A stretch of DNA of 64,000 nt, taken from the NCBI RefSeq assembly GCF_016651105.1, contig NZ_JAEKEL010000001.1:4144001-4208000 (forward strand), given 5' to 3'. The number at the start of each line of letters is the position of its first letter. Position 1 is the stretch's first letter. The translations under genes and the position numbers were made by a program. Positions 1 through 8,766 of the stretch are shown in pieces. Origin of the DNA: Pseudomonas sp. TH15. GTDB taxonomy: Bacteria; Pseudomonadota; Gammaproteobacteria; Pseudomonadales; Pseudomonadaceae. The notes under the pieces are model-generated. The model was not told where the DNA came from. It saw only the letters and a program-made list of their open reading frames with translations, and did not search any database.

Positions 1-744
1 GCAGAGCAAGCACCGGAAAGCGCCGCCGAACAGCAGCAATTGCTGCGGGTGTTGCCAAGGCTGCGGCGCAAACTGGGCGGGCCGCCGATGAAACGCGCAG
101 CCCCTCGGGCCATGCAGCGCCTGGATCTGCAACTGCTGCGAACTGATCTGGCGTTGTCGGTGGAGTACTACGTGCAGGCGCACTTGGCCGAAGAATCAGC
201 GCCGGTGCATTACGTCGAGAACAGCCTGATCAATTCGTTGTTCGGCTTGCTGTGCTGGCCGGCGATTTTCGCGCCGTTGCCGGGGGCGTTTTTCCACCCG
301 TTCCAGCGCGGGCCGGTGGATTTGCTCAATGAAGACTTTCACGGTCGCCGGGCCGAACTGTTCCAGGCCTGCCTCGCCGAACTGGACGACGGGCGTTACC
401 GTCAGACGATTCGCGAGCGTTACGTGGCCAAGTGGGGCGTGCAGTCGCCGTTCGTGTTCTGGGGCGCGCTGACCGAGGAGTTACTCGATCAGGCGCTGGA
501 CTGCCTGCCGGCCGAACACCTCAAGCTCTGGTTCGACCGCTTGCTACTGGACATCAAGGCCAACCGCGCCGGCATGCCGGACCTGATCCAGTTCTGGCCG
601 CAGGACAAGACCTACCGCATGATCGAAGTCAAAGGCCCCGGCGATCGCCTGCAAGACAATCAACTGCGCTGGATCGAGTTCTGCCACGAACACCAGATGC
701 CGATTGCCGTCTGCTACGTGCAATGGACGGAGCAGAGCGCTTGA
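1..744 (+). CDS. VRR-NUC domain nuclease, C-terminal part (5' end outside window)
   Basis: The reading frame is open from base 1, so the start lies upstream and only the last 247 codons are seen. Near the end is a VRR-NUC (PD-(D/E)XK) core: 'GMPDLIQFWP' gives the PD aspartate, 'MIEVKGPGD' gives the E-x-K pair, and 'LQDNQLRWIEF' matches the helix that follows it. The family includes the FAN1 structure-specific nucleases, which cut flap and crosslink-repair intermediates, so a role in DNA repair is likely. The stop overlaps the start of the helicase gene by 22 bases, implying one transcript and coupled translation. The N-terminal FAN1-type domains cannot be judged because they are not in the window. 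Confidence 0.85.
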   Translation, partial: AEQAPESAAEQQQLLRVLPRLRRKLGGPPMKRAAPRAMQRLDLQLLRTDLALSVEYYVQAHLAEESAPVHYVENSLINSLFGLLCWPAIFAPLPGAFFHPFQRGPVDLLNEDFHGRRAELFQACLAELDDGRYRQTIRERYVAKWGVQSPFVFWGALTEELLDQALDCLPAEHLKLWFDRLLLDIKANRAGMPDLIQFWPQDKTYRMIEVKGPGDRLQDNQLRWIEFCHEHQMPIAVCYVQWTEQSA

Positions 745-3014
745 GCTACAGCATTGCGGTGCGGGCGCTGTGTGAGTTCACCGCCAAGGTCGGTGATCTC
801 GACTTGCGCTTCACGCCATCACCGACCGCGCTGGAAGGCATCGTCGGCCATCGCACGGTCGCGTCCCGGCGCAACGACGCTTACCAGAGCGAAGTGGCGC
901 TGGAAGGTTCGTATCAAACGTTGAAGGTAAAGGGCAGGGCGGACGGCTACGATCCGGGGAAAAACTGCCTGGAAGAAGTCAAAACCTATCGCGGCGATCT
1001 GAGCAAACAACCGGCCAATCATCGGCAGTTGCATTGGGCTCAGGCCAAGATCTACGGCTGGCTGATGTGCCAGAAGCTGCAACTGGCGCAGGTCAACCTG
1101 GCGCTGGTGTACTTTGACATCGTCAGCGAAAAGGAAATCTGCCTGGTCGAGGCCTTCAGTGCTGCCGAACTGGAGGCGTTCTTTGAGCATCATTGTCGGT
1201 TGTTCCTGTACTGGGCCGAGCAGGAAATGGCCCATCGCGAAGCCCGTAATCTAGCGGCGCAGGGTTTGGCTTTTCCCCATGCCGGGTTTCGTCCGGGGCA
1301 ACGGCATCTGGCCGAGTCGGTGTTCAAAGCCGTCAGCACCGGCCGTTGCCTGATGGCACAGGCACCTACCGGAATCGGCAAGACCGTCGGCACATTGTTC
1401 CCGATGCTCAAGGCTCTGGCGCCGCAGCAACTGGACAAGGTGTTCTTCCTCACGGCGAAAACCCCGGGGCGCAAACTGGCGCTGGACGCGGCACAGGTGA
1501 TCCTCGACAGCGCCGACGCGCCACCATTGCGCATTCTGGAGATGATCGCCCGGGACAAGGCTTGCGAACACCCGGACAAGGCCTGCCACGGCGAATCCTG
1601 TCCGTTGGCCCAGGGCTTCTACGACCGATTGCCCGCCGCGCGTCAGGCCGCCAGTCAGTTGAGCCTGTTGAACCAGAGCGCCTTGCGTGAAGTCGCACTG
1701 GAACACAACGTTTGTCCCTATTACCTCAGTCAGGAAATGGCCCGCTGGGCGGACGTGGTGGTCGCCGACTACAACTACTACTTCGACTTCAGCGCCTTGT
1801 TGTTTGGCTTGTCCCAGGCCAACAACTGGCGGGTCGCGGTGCTGGTGGACGAGGCCCACAACCTGGTGGAGCGTGGCCGGCAGATGTACAGCGCCAGCCT
1901 CGATCAATTCACGCTCGGCAATGTGCGTAAAACCGCGCCCGAAGCACTGAAAAAGTCTCTGCAACGGCTTAATCGGGAGTGGAACGCGCTGCATGCGCCA
2001 CAACTGGCGGCGTATCAGGCATACGACAAGGCCCCGGAAAAACTGCTGCAAGCGATATCCCTGTGTTGTGCCGCCATCGGCGATTACCTCAACGACCACC
2101 CGCAGGGCCTTGATAGCGGGTTGCAGAACTTCTATTTCGACTTGTTGCAGTTTGGCCGAGTCGCCGAGTTGTTCGACGAGCATTACCTGTTCGACATCAG
2201 CAAGCGTGACCTCGACCGCAAACGTCCACTGTCGCAGTTGTGCCTGCGCAACGTGGTGCCGGCAGCGTTCATCGGGCCACGCCTGAAAGCGGCGCGCAGC
2301 AGCGTGCTGTTTTCCGCGACGTTGAGCCCGCGCAACTACTACGCCGATCTGCTCGGCACGCCGGCCGACACAGTCTGGGTCGACGTCGAATCGCCGTTCA
2401 GCGCCGCGCAGTTGCAGGTGCACATCGTCAGCCGCATCTCGACGCGCTTCAACCATCGTCAGGCGTCGCTGCTGCCCATCGTCGAGCTGATCGCCAAACA
2501 GTTCAGCGAGCGCCCGGGCAACTATCTGGCGTTCTTCAGCAGCTTCGATTACCTGCAACAAGTCGCGCAATTGCTTGCCGAGCAACATCCGCACATCACC
2601 CTGTGGCAGCAATCGCGGGGCATGGCCGAACAGCAGCGACAGGCGTTTCTTGACCAGTTCACCGCTGACAGTCAAGGCGTCGGTTTCGCCGTACTCGGTG
2701 GCGCATTCGGTGAAGGCATCGACCTGCCGGGTGCACGGTTGATCGGCGCGTTCATCGCCACCCTTGGCCTGGCGCAGCTCAACCCGGTCAACGAGCAGTT
2801 GAAGCGGCGCATGGCGGCGATTTTCGGCGCGGGTTACGACTACACCTACCTTTATCCAGGCATACAGAAAGTCGTGCAGGCGGCGGGGCGGGTGATCCGT
2901 ACCCGCGAAGATCGCGGCATGGTGATGCTCATCGATGACCGGTTTGCCGAAAGCCGGATCAGGCAGCTATTGCCCAAGTGGTGGACCTTGGAGCATTCAG
3001 GCGTAGGTCTTTGA
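723..3014 (+). CDS. DinG/Rad3-type ATP-dependent DNA helicase with N-terminal PD-(D/E)XK domain
   Basis: A 763-residue superfamily 2 helicase of the XPD/DinG type. The Walker A motif 'APTGIGKT' is at about residues 214-221 and the DEAH box at 376-379. Between them four cysteines (ACEH, ACHG, ESCP, NVCPYY) are placed like the Rad3-family [4Fe-4S] ligands. The C-terminal 'AGRVIRTREDRG' is motif VI. The first 150 residues carry 'GRADGYD' and 'CLEEVKTYRG' followed by 'QLHWAQAKIYGW', a Cas4-like nuclease core. The ATG at 723 lies inside the upstream nuclease gene; a TTG at 741 overlapping that gene's stop is an alternative. Pairing with a VRR-NUC nuclease suggests a nuclease-helicase repair unit. 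Confidence 0.9.
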   Translation: MDGAERLSYSIAVRALCEFTAKVGDLDLRFTPSPTALEGIVGHRTVASRRNDAYQSEVALEGSYQTLKVKGRADGYDPGKNCLEEVKTYRGDLSKQPANHRQLHWAQAKIYGWLMCQKLQLAQVNLALVYFDIVSEKEICLVEAFSAAELEAFFEHHCRLFLYWAEQEMAHREARNLAAQGLAFPHAGFRPGQRHLAESVFKAVSTGRCLMAQAPTGIGKTVGTLFPMLKALAPQQLDKVFFLTAKTPGRKLALDAAQVILDSADAPPLRILEMIARDKACEHPDKACHGESCPLAQGFYDRLPAARQAASQLSLLNQSALREVALEHNVCPYYLSQEMARWADVVVADYNYYFDFSALLFGLSQANNWRVAVLVDEAHNLVERGRQMYSASLDQFTLGNVRKTAPEALKKSLQRLNREWNALHAPQLAAYQAYDKAPEKLLQAISLCCAAIGDYLNDHPQGLDSGLQNFYFDLLQFGRVAELFDEHYLFDISKRDLDRKRPLSQLCLRNVVPAAFIGPRLKAARSSVLFSATLSPRNYYADLLGTPADTVWVDVESPFSAAQLQVHIVSRISTRFNHRQASLLPIVELIAKQFSERPGNYLAFFSSFDYLQQVAQLLAEQHPHITLWQQSRGMAEQQRQAFLDQFTADSQGVGFAVLGGAFGEGIDLPGARLIGAFIATLGLAQLNPVNEQLKRRMAAIFGAGYDYTYLYPGIQKVVQAAGRVIRTREDRGMVMLIDDRFAESRIRQLLPKWWTLEHSGVGL

Positions 3015-3177
3015 GGACTCTTTGAAGAGGGCGTTTCCGAGAGTCTTGTAGGAAATATTTCCTTTAAAAGCAGTGACATATCTCGTATCGATAGGCCGTT
3101 TGCGAGATCGGCCAAAGCCGACTTTATTGATAAGACCGCACCACGCGGACCTCATTATCGATAAGGACATCGACCGC

Positions 3178-4092
3178 ATGACTATCCCTGCCACCTACAG
3201 CCATACCCCAGAGCAACTCACCGCTGCATTTACTGAAATCAGCGCCACGCTATTTGCAGCGGCGACCGCCGAGGCCCGTCCAAAATTGCTGATCACCGCC
3301 GGCGTGCAGAGTTCGGGCAAGACCTGGCTGCTCGAAAAGACCTTGTTACCCACCGGCAAATACAGCAACTACGTACGTCTCTACCTGCCGGAGTACCGCA
3401 AAAAGCACCCGCAGTATCAAGACATGCTCAAGCTAGGGGTACTTCACGCTTATGAGCACACCGAAACGTTTATTCGCGAGCTAGGCGGCAAAATCTTCGA
3501 AAAGGCTTTCATGCAGAAGCTCAACATCATCATGGAGTGCGCTTTCGACTCCATCGATTTTGCGACGCTGGCGGCAACGGCAGTCAACGCTGGGTACCAG
3601 TTCGAAGTACACATCGTTGCGTGCAGTCAGCCGTTTGCATTCATGTCCGGGTTCAAGCGCGCCTTCAAGAGTCTGGAAAAACAAGAGCCTGAGCGTTTTG
3701 TCCGGCCGTCCGTCATCAAATCAAGCCTGGCAACCGCTCACGCGGTGGTTTTTGCCCTTGAGGCAGCTGCCCGCCAATCTGACGGCTCACAGATCTTTTT
3801 GTACGAGCGCGGCATGGGGGCACTGAAGGAGCGAGCGCAGCGGGCGCACAGCCTTTATGCCAAGGATGAAACGGGGAAACTGACCATCACGTCCACTGCA
3901 GGGCTGCCCGCTTATAACTACGCCGCGTACGAACTCATCAGCGGCCGCTCGATCACAGGGCCGAGCGAGCACCACGAGCTCATCAAGGAATGCCATTTGA
4001 TGCTGCTGCAATGCAGTCAGTATGCCGAGCAGCTCCCGGACTACGTCTACGACGCGCTCTATTCGCGTATCTTCAGATACGCGCAACGTTGA
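3178..4092 (+). CDS. Zeta-toxin-like P-loop kinase
   Basis: A 304-residue protein with a P-loop 'GVQSSGKTWLLEKTLL' near residue 40, then 'YLPEYRKKHPQYQDM', which matches the zeta toxin/PezT substrate region (usually D-x-(F/Y)R-x-x-HP-x-(F/Y)). A later 'MECAFDSIDF' resembles the conserved acidic strand. Zeta toxins phosphorylate UDP-N-acetylglucosamine and block wall synthesis, and they are usually held by an epsilon antitoxin. No antitoxin-sized gene lies next to it: the upstream gap (3015-3177) has no credible ORF. It could be a solitary chromosomal zeta-like kinase with another substrate. The ATG at 3178 is chosen because AAGGA lies just upstream; the longer frame from 3073 has no such site. 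Confidence 0.75.
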   Translation: MTIPATYSHTPEQLTAAFTEISATLFAAATAEARPKLLITAGVQSSGKTWLLEKTLLPTGKYSNYVRLYLPEYRKKHPQYQDMLKLGVLHAYEHTETFIRELGGKIFEKAFMQKLNIIMECAFDSIDFATLAATAVNAGYQFEVHIVACSQPFAFMSGFKRAFKSLEKQEPERFVRPSVIKSSLATAHAVVFALEAAARQSDGSQIFLYERGMGALKERAQRAHSLYAKDETGKLTITSTAGLPAYNYAAYELISGRSITGPSEHHELIKECHLMLLQCSQYAEQLPDYVYDALYSRIFRYAQR

Positions 4093-4157
4093 GCTTTCCA
4101 ATTCATTGGTTTGCCGCATACTTCCATTAATACCCAATGTGCCGTGAGTCGTACCCG

Positions 4158-6077
4158 ATGAGCAAAAACAACAAGAGCGCCGCCATAGAAGAGATGCGCT
4201 TCAGGCTGTTGATCGATGCGGTGGTGGACTATGCGATCTACATGATCGACCCCGATGGCATTATCACCAGTTGGAATTCCGGCGCCCGACGCTTCAAAGG
4301 GTATGAAGAAGCAGAAATACTCGGCCAGCATTTCTCGCGTTTCTATACCGAAGAGGATCGCCTTGCCGGCAAGCCCCAGCGAGCGCTGGATACGGCCATT
4401 GCCGAAGGTCGTTTCGAGGGTGAAGGCTGGCGGGTTCGCAAGGATGGCACGCGCTTCTGGTCCCACGTGGTGATTGACCCGATTCTCGACCCGTCAGGCA
4501 CGTTGCTGGGTTTTGCCAAGATCACCCGGGACCTGACCGACCGCAAAATGGCCGAAGAAACCCTCAAGCAAAGCGAGCAGCAATTTCGCTTGCTGGTCCA
4601 AAGCGTCACCGACTACGCCATCTATATGCTCGACCCGCACGGGCGCTTGACCAACTGGAACCTCGGTGCCCAGCGCATCAAGGGTTACCGGCCCGAAGAA
4701 GTCATCGGCCAGCATTTTTCGATGTTCTACACCCCTGAGGACCGTGAGCTCGGCGAACCTCAGCGAGCATTGGAGACTGCCACTCGCGAGGGCCGGTTCG
4801 AAAACAAGAGCTGGCGCATGCGCAAGGACGGCACACGTTTTCTCGCCCATGTGGTGGTGGATGCCATTCGTGGGGAAACCGGGATATTGCTCGGTTTCGC
4901 CAAGATCACTCGTGATATCACCGAAGTGACAAAGGCCCAACAGGCCCTTGAGCAAACCCGCGAAGCGTTGTTCCAGGCGCAGAAGATGCAGGCCATCGGC
5001 CAACTCAGCGGCGGGATTGCCCACGACTTCAATAACCTGTTGACGGTGATTCTCGGAAACCTGGAAATCGTCCGTAAACGTATGGGGGACGATCCGAAAA
5101 TCGTTCGTTTGCTGGACAACGCCACCCAAGGCGCCATGCGCGGCGTTTCCCTGACCCAGCGCATGCTGGCCTTTGCCCGGCGTCAGGAACTCAAGACCGA
5201 ATCCGTCGAGATCCCGGCCCTGGTGCAAGGGATCACCGGGCTGTTGCGCAGCTCCCTGGGGCCCTCGGTGAAAATCGAAACCAACTTTGCGCCAGACCTC
5301 GAACCCGCCGAGGCCGACGTGAATCAACTTGAGTTGGCAGTGTTGAACCTGGCGACCAATGCCCGTGACGCCATGCCCAATGGCGGCCGTGTGGTCATCA
5401 GCGCGGAGCCGCAAGTCGTGTTCGAACAGGCCCACTCGGTACTGGCGGCAGGTCGTTACATTTGCCTGAGTGTGATCGATACCGGCGAAGGCATGGATGC
5501 CGCTACGCTGTCGTCGGCCAAAGATCCGTTTTTCACCACAAAAGGTGTCGGCAAGGGCACAGGCCTGGGGTTGTCGATGGTTCACGGCTTTATCGAGCAA
5601 TTGGGTGGGCGATTCATCCTCAAGAGCCAGAAGGACCAGGGCACCTGCGCTGAACTCTGGTTACCTGTCGCCACGGCCGGCGCGGTGCCCAGGTTGACGC
5701 CTGTAGTGCAAGCCATGCTTCCGGTGCCCGGACTGAGCGTGCTAGTGGTGGATGACGATAGCCTGGTGCTGACCAGCACCAGCCTGCTGCTTGAAGACCT
5801 GGGCCACCGGGTGATCAGCGCGGCATCCGGCGCTCAGGCGCTGGAAGCATTCGACAGCGGTCAAGCGATTGATCTGGTCATCACCGACATGGCCATGCCG
5901 CGAATGAACGGTGCGCAACTGGCGCACGCAATTCGTCTGCTCAAGCCAGACTTGCCGATCATCCTCGCCACCGGTTATGCCGAGCGCCTGGAAGGCTTTT
6001 TGCTGGAACTTCCGCGTCTTTCCAAGCCGTTTACCCAACTCAATCTGGTGGAAATCATTGCCCAATCGATGAAATGA
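4158..6077 (+). CDS. PAS-PAS hybrid histidine kinase with receiver domain
   Basis: A soluble 639-residue sensor with no membrane segment. Two tandem PAS domains (about residues 10-135 and 138-260) share 'VVDYAIYMIDPDG' / 'VTDYAIYMLDPHG' and 'GFAKITRD', so they arose by duplication. The dimerisation box 'GGIAHDFNNLL' puts the phospho-accepting histidine at about H289. The ATPase domain has the N box 'NLATNARDAMPNGG', G1 'DTGEGMD' and G2 'GKGTGLGLSMV'. The C-terminal receiver has the acidic 'VVDDDS', a phospho-aspartate at about D577 in 'ITDMAMP', and the lysine in 'LSKPF'. Its output must be a separate response regulator, and none is adjacent. An upstream in-frame ATG at 4137 has no ribosome binding site. 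Confidence 0.92.
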   Translation: MSKNNKSAAIEEMRFRLLIDAVVDYAIYMIDPDGIITSWNSGARRFKGYEEAEILGQHFSRFYTEEDRLAGKPQRALDTAIAEGRFEGEGWRVRKDGTRFWSHVVIDPILDPSGTLLGFAKITRDLTDRKMAEETLKQSEQQFRLLVQSVTDYAIYMLDPHGRLTNWNLGAQRIKGYRPEEVIGQHFSMFYTPEDRELGEPQRALETATREGRFENKSWRMRKDGTRFLAHVVVDAIRGETGILLGFAKITRDITEVTKAQQALEQTREALFQAQKMQAIGQLSGGIAHDFNNLLTVILGNLEIVRKRMGDDPKIVRLLDNATQGAMRGVSLTQRMLAFARRQELKTESVEIPALVQGITGLLRSSLGPSVKIETNFAPDLEPAEADVNQLELAVLNLATNARDAMPNGGRVVISAEPQVVFEQAHSVLAAGRYICLSVIDTGEGMDAATLSSAKDPFFTTKGVGKGTGLGLSMVHGFIEQLGGRFILKSQKDQGTCAELWLPVATAGAVPRLTPVVQAMLPVPGLSVLVVDDDSLVLTSTSLLLEDLGHRVISAASGAQALEAFDSGQAIDLVITDMAMPRMNGAQLAHAIRLLKPDLPIILATGYAERLEGFLLELPRLSKPFTQLNLVEIIAQSMK

Positions 6078-6152
6078 CACTCAGTGAATCAGGCTGAACT
6101 TGTCTGGAAGGGACGACTTCTAAAGGTTTTCCCACTCCGGAGCGTGCGCCTC

Positions 6153-6689
6153 TTGTCTCGCATACTGACCCAGCCGAACGCTGAAGAAACCCTGACCGAA
6201 CACAACGCCAAGATGTTCGGTTCGCCCAAGGAACGCCTGGATTTCTATCGCCGGGAAATCCAGTACGAAACCAGCATCGTGGCCAACCGCACCGATGCGT
6301 ATCTGGCCGCGCAATCGTTCCTGGTGATTGCCTTCGCATCGAGCATGTCCAATCTCAACCCCGAGTGGGGCAAGCTGTTCACCCTGGTGGTGCCGCCGTT
6401 TCTGGCGCTGTTGGGGTTGCTCAGCTCACTCAATGCCTGGCCGGGCATTCGTGCGGCGTACGACATCATCGATCACTGGCACTTCAAGCAAAGCCAATTG
6501 CTGCGCAGCGAACCGCTGATTGGCTTGGCCTACGATGAATCGCCGCTGTTCTGTGAAACGGAATCCAGTCACAAGGGCTATCGCAAGTCGCTATTGTTTT
6601 CGGTGCGCACGCCGTGGATTTTTGCGACGTTCTGGGTTTTGTTGGGCAGCTATGCGTTTTACATTCAGGTCACCAATCCCGGGGCCTGA
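6153..6689 (+). CDS. Uncharacterised membrane protein
   Basis: Family not recognised. The protein has two membrane-spanning stretches in the middle ('FLVIAFASS', then 'LFTLVVPPFLALLGLLSSL') and one near the C-terminus ('PWIFATFWVLLGSYAFYIQV'). Between them is a charged loop with 'RRSEPLIGLAYDESPLF'-like sequence. The start is uncertain. The frame opens at a GTG at 6084, a TTG at 6153 follows a GGAG motif by 11 bases, and an ATG at 6213 would give a shorter protein that still keeps all membrane segments. TTG 6153 is used here. The gene follows the hybrid kinase in the same direction, but nothing shows a functional link. Confidence 0.6.
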   Translation: MSRILTQPNAEETLTEHNAKMFGSPKERLDFYRREIQYETSIVANRTDAYLAAQSFLVIAFASSMSNLNPEWGKLFTLVVPPFLALLGLLSSLNAWPGIRAAYDIIDHWHFKQSQLLRSEPLIGLAYDESPLFCETESSHKGYRKSLLFSVRTPWIFATFWVLLGSYAFYIQVTNPGA

Positions 6690-6697
6690 TCCGCAAA

Positions 6698-6735
6698 TAA
6701 ATGTGGCGAAGGAGCAGGCTCCTTCGCCACATTTA
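6698..6735. terminator. Bidirectional terminator-like hairpin
   Basis: Perfect 17-bp inverted repeat (6698-6714 and 6719-6735) with a 4-base loop. Its tips are A/T-rich on both sides. It lies between two convergent genes and can serve both. The core 'TGTGGCGAAGGAGC' belongs to a repeat family seen again at 24788, 25623 and 50143. Confidence 0.75.
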
Positions 6736-6779
6736 CAGTGCCATCCTGACCGGACAGCAAGGGTTGTTGCTCAGACCAC

Positions 6780-7076
6780 TCATGCAACGGTTTCGAATTC
6801 TCGGCGTAACGCCTGCGAATTGTGCGAAGACATCGGGATCGGCGGAAAATCTTCGTTGAGCACGTACAGATGGTCGATGGCGTCCTCAAACATCGAGTCG
6901 GCTTTCTTGCGCAGCGCTCGATAACGCTCGAACTGTTCGATATCCAGATTCTGCGCGTCCAGCAACTCGTTGGCCGCTCGATTCAGGGTATGGGCGTTAT
7001 CAAACAATTGGCGATTGCGCTCCAGAGCCAACGCTCTGCAAGCCTTGATTTGCGCAGGAGTCGAGCATTCTTTCAT
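6780..7076 (-). CDS. Small conserved-type protein of unknown function (98 aa)
   Basis: An acidic, helical 98-residue protein without signal peptide or membrane segment. It starts 'MKECSTPAQIKACRALALERN' and carries heptad-like stretches ('FERYRALRKKADSMFEDAIDHL'-type) that could form a helical hairpin. An AAGG motif lies about 8 bases before the ATG. Family not recognised. It stands alone, convergent with the membrane protein at 6153-6689 and upstream of nothing in its own direction. Confidence 0.6.
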   Translation of the reverse strand: MKECSTPAQIKACRALALERNRQLFDNAHTLNRAANELLDAQNLDIEQFERYRALRKKADSMFEDAIDHLYVLNEDFPPIPMSSHNSQALRREFETVA

Positions 7077-7261
7077 GACTGTAACCTTAATTTTCAGGGT
7101 TCCATTTCATAAGCTTCGCGCCGCAGGGGAACCGAACCTGCCGGGCCCCGCCTGACATGTTCGGCGAGGGGTTATGCTTGTGACCGGCAGTGATCAAGCG
7201 AGGATCCATTTTTTTACAGAAAATAATTCGATGATTTCTGCCGCGAAGACATCAATACGGA

Positions 7262-8608
7262 TCAGTTTTTTTGGTTTTGCCGTTGTTCGTAGCGGGCCAG
7301 GATGGGTTGAGTGCTGATGCCATGCAGCAAAATGCTCAGCGCCACAACAGACAACGTCAGGTTGGTGCAGACCGCGGCCAACGACCCGGACAGGCCCTGG
7401 TTCAGGGCGTAGAACAAATAGAACAGGCTGCCGATCCCTCGAATGCCGAACCAGCCAATCAACAGGCGTTGGCGACCCTCCAGCAATCCACCCCACGGCA
7501 TAAGGGCAACGCAGGCCGGGCGTATCAGGCAGAACAACACGCCGCCCACCCATAGCGCTCGCCAGTCCCAGTGCGGCACCAGTACCACCCCGAGCAAGGT
7601 CACCAGAAACACCTCCATGGCCCGTTCCACCAGACTGCCAAAGGCCAGCATGTCGCCCATCATGATGCCGGCGGCGACCTGAGAGTCTTCCAGGTTTTCT
7701 AGATCGCCATGCACGGCGGCCTCGGGCTCGACGTTCTGATGACCGACCACCGGTTGCACCAGTTGCTCGGCCGGGGTCTGGGTGTCGCCGGTAGACTTGA
7801 CCTCGGCCTGGCGCAATCCCAAACCTGCGGCGAACACGGATAGAAAACCGTAGCCGTGAATCGACTCGGCCGCCACATAGGCCAGCGCGATCAGCGCCAG
7901 GGTCAAGTAATCATTGGGGGAAAAGGTGCTGTCGGCATTGCGGATGCGCATCGACAAGGTCGCCCGACCGATGCCGTGGCCCATCCAGTAACCGATCAGC
8001 AACCCGGCAGGCACCGCCCACAACAGGCTTTTCAGGGCCCAGTCAGTGAGCCAGGTGTTGGAGTCACCGGACTGTTGCAACACTAACAAGCCGAGGATGA
8101 CGAAAGGAAACGCGACGCCGTCGTTCAGGCCGGCCTCACCCGAAAGCCCGAAACGCACCGAGTCGTAATCCTTGGCATCGTTAACCTGCACCAGCGACGC
8201 CAATACCGGGTCGGTCGGTGCCAGAATCGCGCCGATCAGCATCGACGGGCCCCACGCCAGGCCCAAGCCGTAATGCAGCAACAGGCAAACACCGGCGATG
8301 GTCAGCACCATCACCGGCCCCGCCAGCCCGAATGCGACGCGCCATTTGCGATCCCTGAGCGGCAGACGCAACTTGAGTCCGCAGACAAACAGCGAAAAGA
8401 GCACCGCGACTTCCGTCAGGTGCTCCATCCAGTTTGCGGCGTCCTTGATGTCGAGCTTGAGCAAATCCAGGCCCGCCGGGCCGATGGCGATCCCCAGCAC
8501 CAGGCACACTGCCGAGGTGGTCACCGGCATCCAGCGCAGGTACGACGAGGTCAGCGCCAGCGTCAGCAGCACCGCGCCCAACACTGCCAACCACACAATG
8601 AAACTCAT
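7262..8608 (-). CDS. CPA1-family cation:proton antiporter (NhaP-like)
   Basis: A 448-residue membrane protein with about 12 hydrophobic segments. The ion-binding motifs of monovalent cation:proton antiporters are visible: 'GAILAPTDPVLAS' (the TDP motif) and 'GEAGLNDGVAFPF' (the ND motif). It should exchange Na+ or K+ for H+ across the inner membrane. An insert of about 45 residues after 'GLRQAEVKSTGDT' is hydrophilic and presumably cytoplasmic. AGGAGG stands 9 bases before the ATG, fixing the start. It is monocistronic. Confidence 0.9.
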   Translation of the reverse strand: MSFIVWLAVLGAVLLTLALTSSYLRWMPVTTSAVCLVLGIAIGPAGLDLLKLDIKDAANWMEHLTEVAVLFSLFVCGLKLRLPLRDRKWRVAFGLAGPVMVLTIAGVCLLLHYGLGLAWGPSMLIGAILAPTDPVLASLVQVNDAKDYDSVRFGLSGEAGLNDGVAFPFVILGLLVLQQSGDSNTWLTDWALKSLLWAVPAGLLIGYWMGHGIGRATLSMRIRNADSTFSPNDYLTLALIALAYVAAESIHGYGFLSVFAAGLGLRQAEVKSTGDTQTPAEQLVQPVVGHQNVEPEAAVHGDLENLEDSQVAAGIMMGDMLAFGSLVERAMEVFLVTLLGVVLVPHWDWRALWVGGVLFCLIRPACVALMPWGGLLEGRQRLLIGWFGIRGIGSLFYLFYALNQGLSGSLAAVCTNLTLSVVALSILLHGISTQPILARYEQRQNQKN

Positions 8609-8665
8609 GATTTGCCGCCTCCTGGTATGACAACTGACGGCAATCGCCCTGTCCCTGATACCTGT

Positions 8666-8738
8666 GCAGGCGCTGCAGGCTGCGATCTTTTGATTTAGAT
8701 CTTTTAAAAACAGATCAAAAGATCGCAGCCTGCGTCAG
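8666..8738. repeat. REP-like inverted repeat
   Basis: Two arms carrying 'CTGCGATCTTTTGAT' and 'ATCAAAAGATCGCAG' face each other around a short AT-rich centre. The same core recurs at 20375, 27295, 28253 and 29239. It lies between the promoter side of the antiporter gene and the 3' end of the SDR gene. Confidence 0.8.
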
Positions 8739-8766
8739 CTCCTGCATGACTGTATAAACGCGTGCG

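Noticed and set aside
819..2675. Long minus-strand open frames (474 aa at 1251-2675) opposite the helicase gene
   Set aside because: They mirror the plus-strand helicase, whose motifs are all intact. High GC with strong third-position bias gives long antisense frames; the translation shows no family features.
8664..8760. Rho-independent terminator for the SDR or antiporter gene
   Set aside because: The inverted repeat lies upstream of both start sides or far from a stop on the right strand and has no T tract placed correctly; it fits the REP family better.
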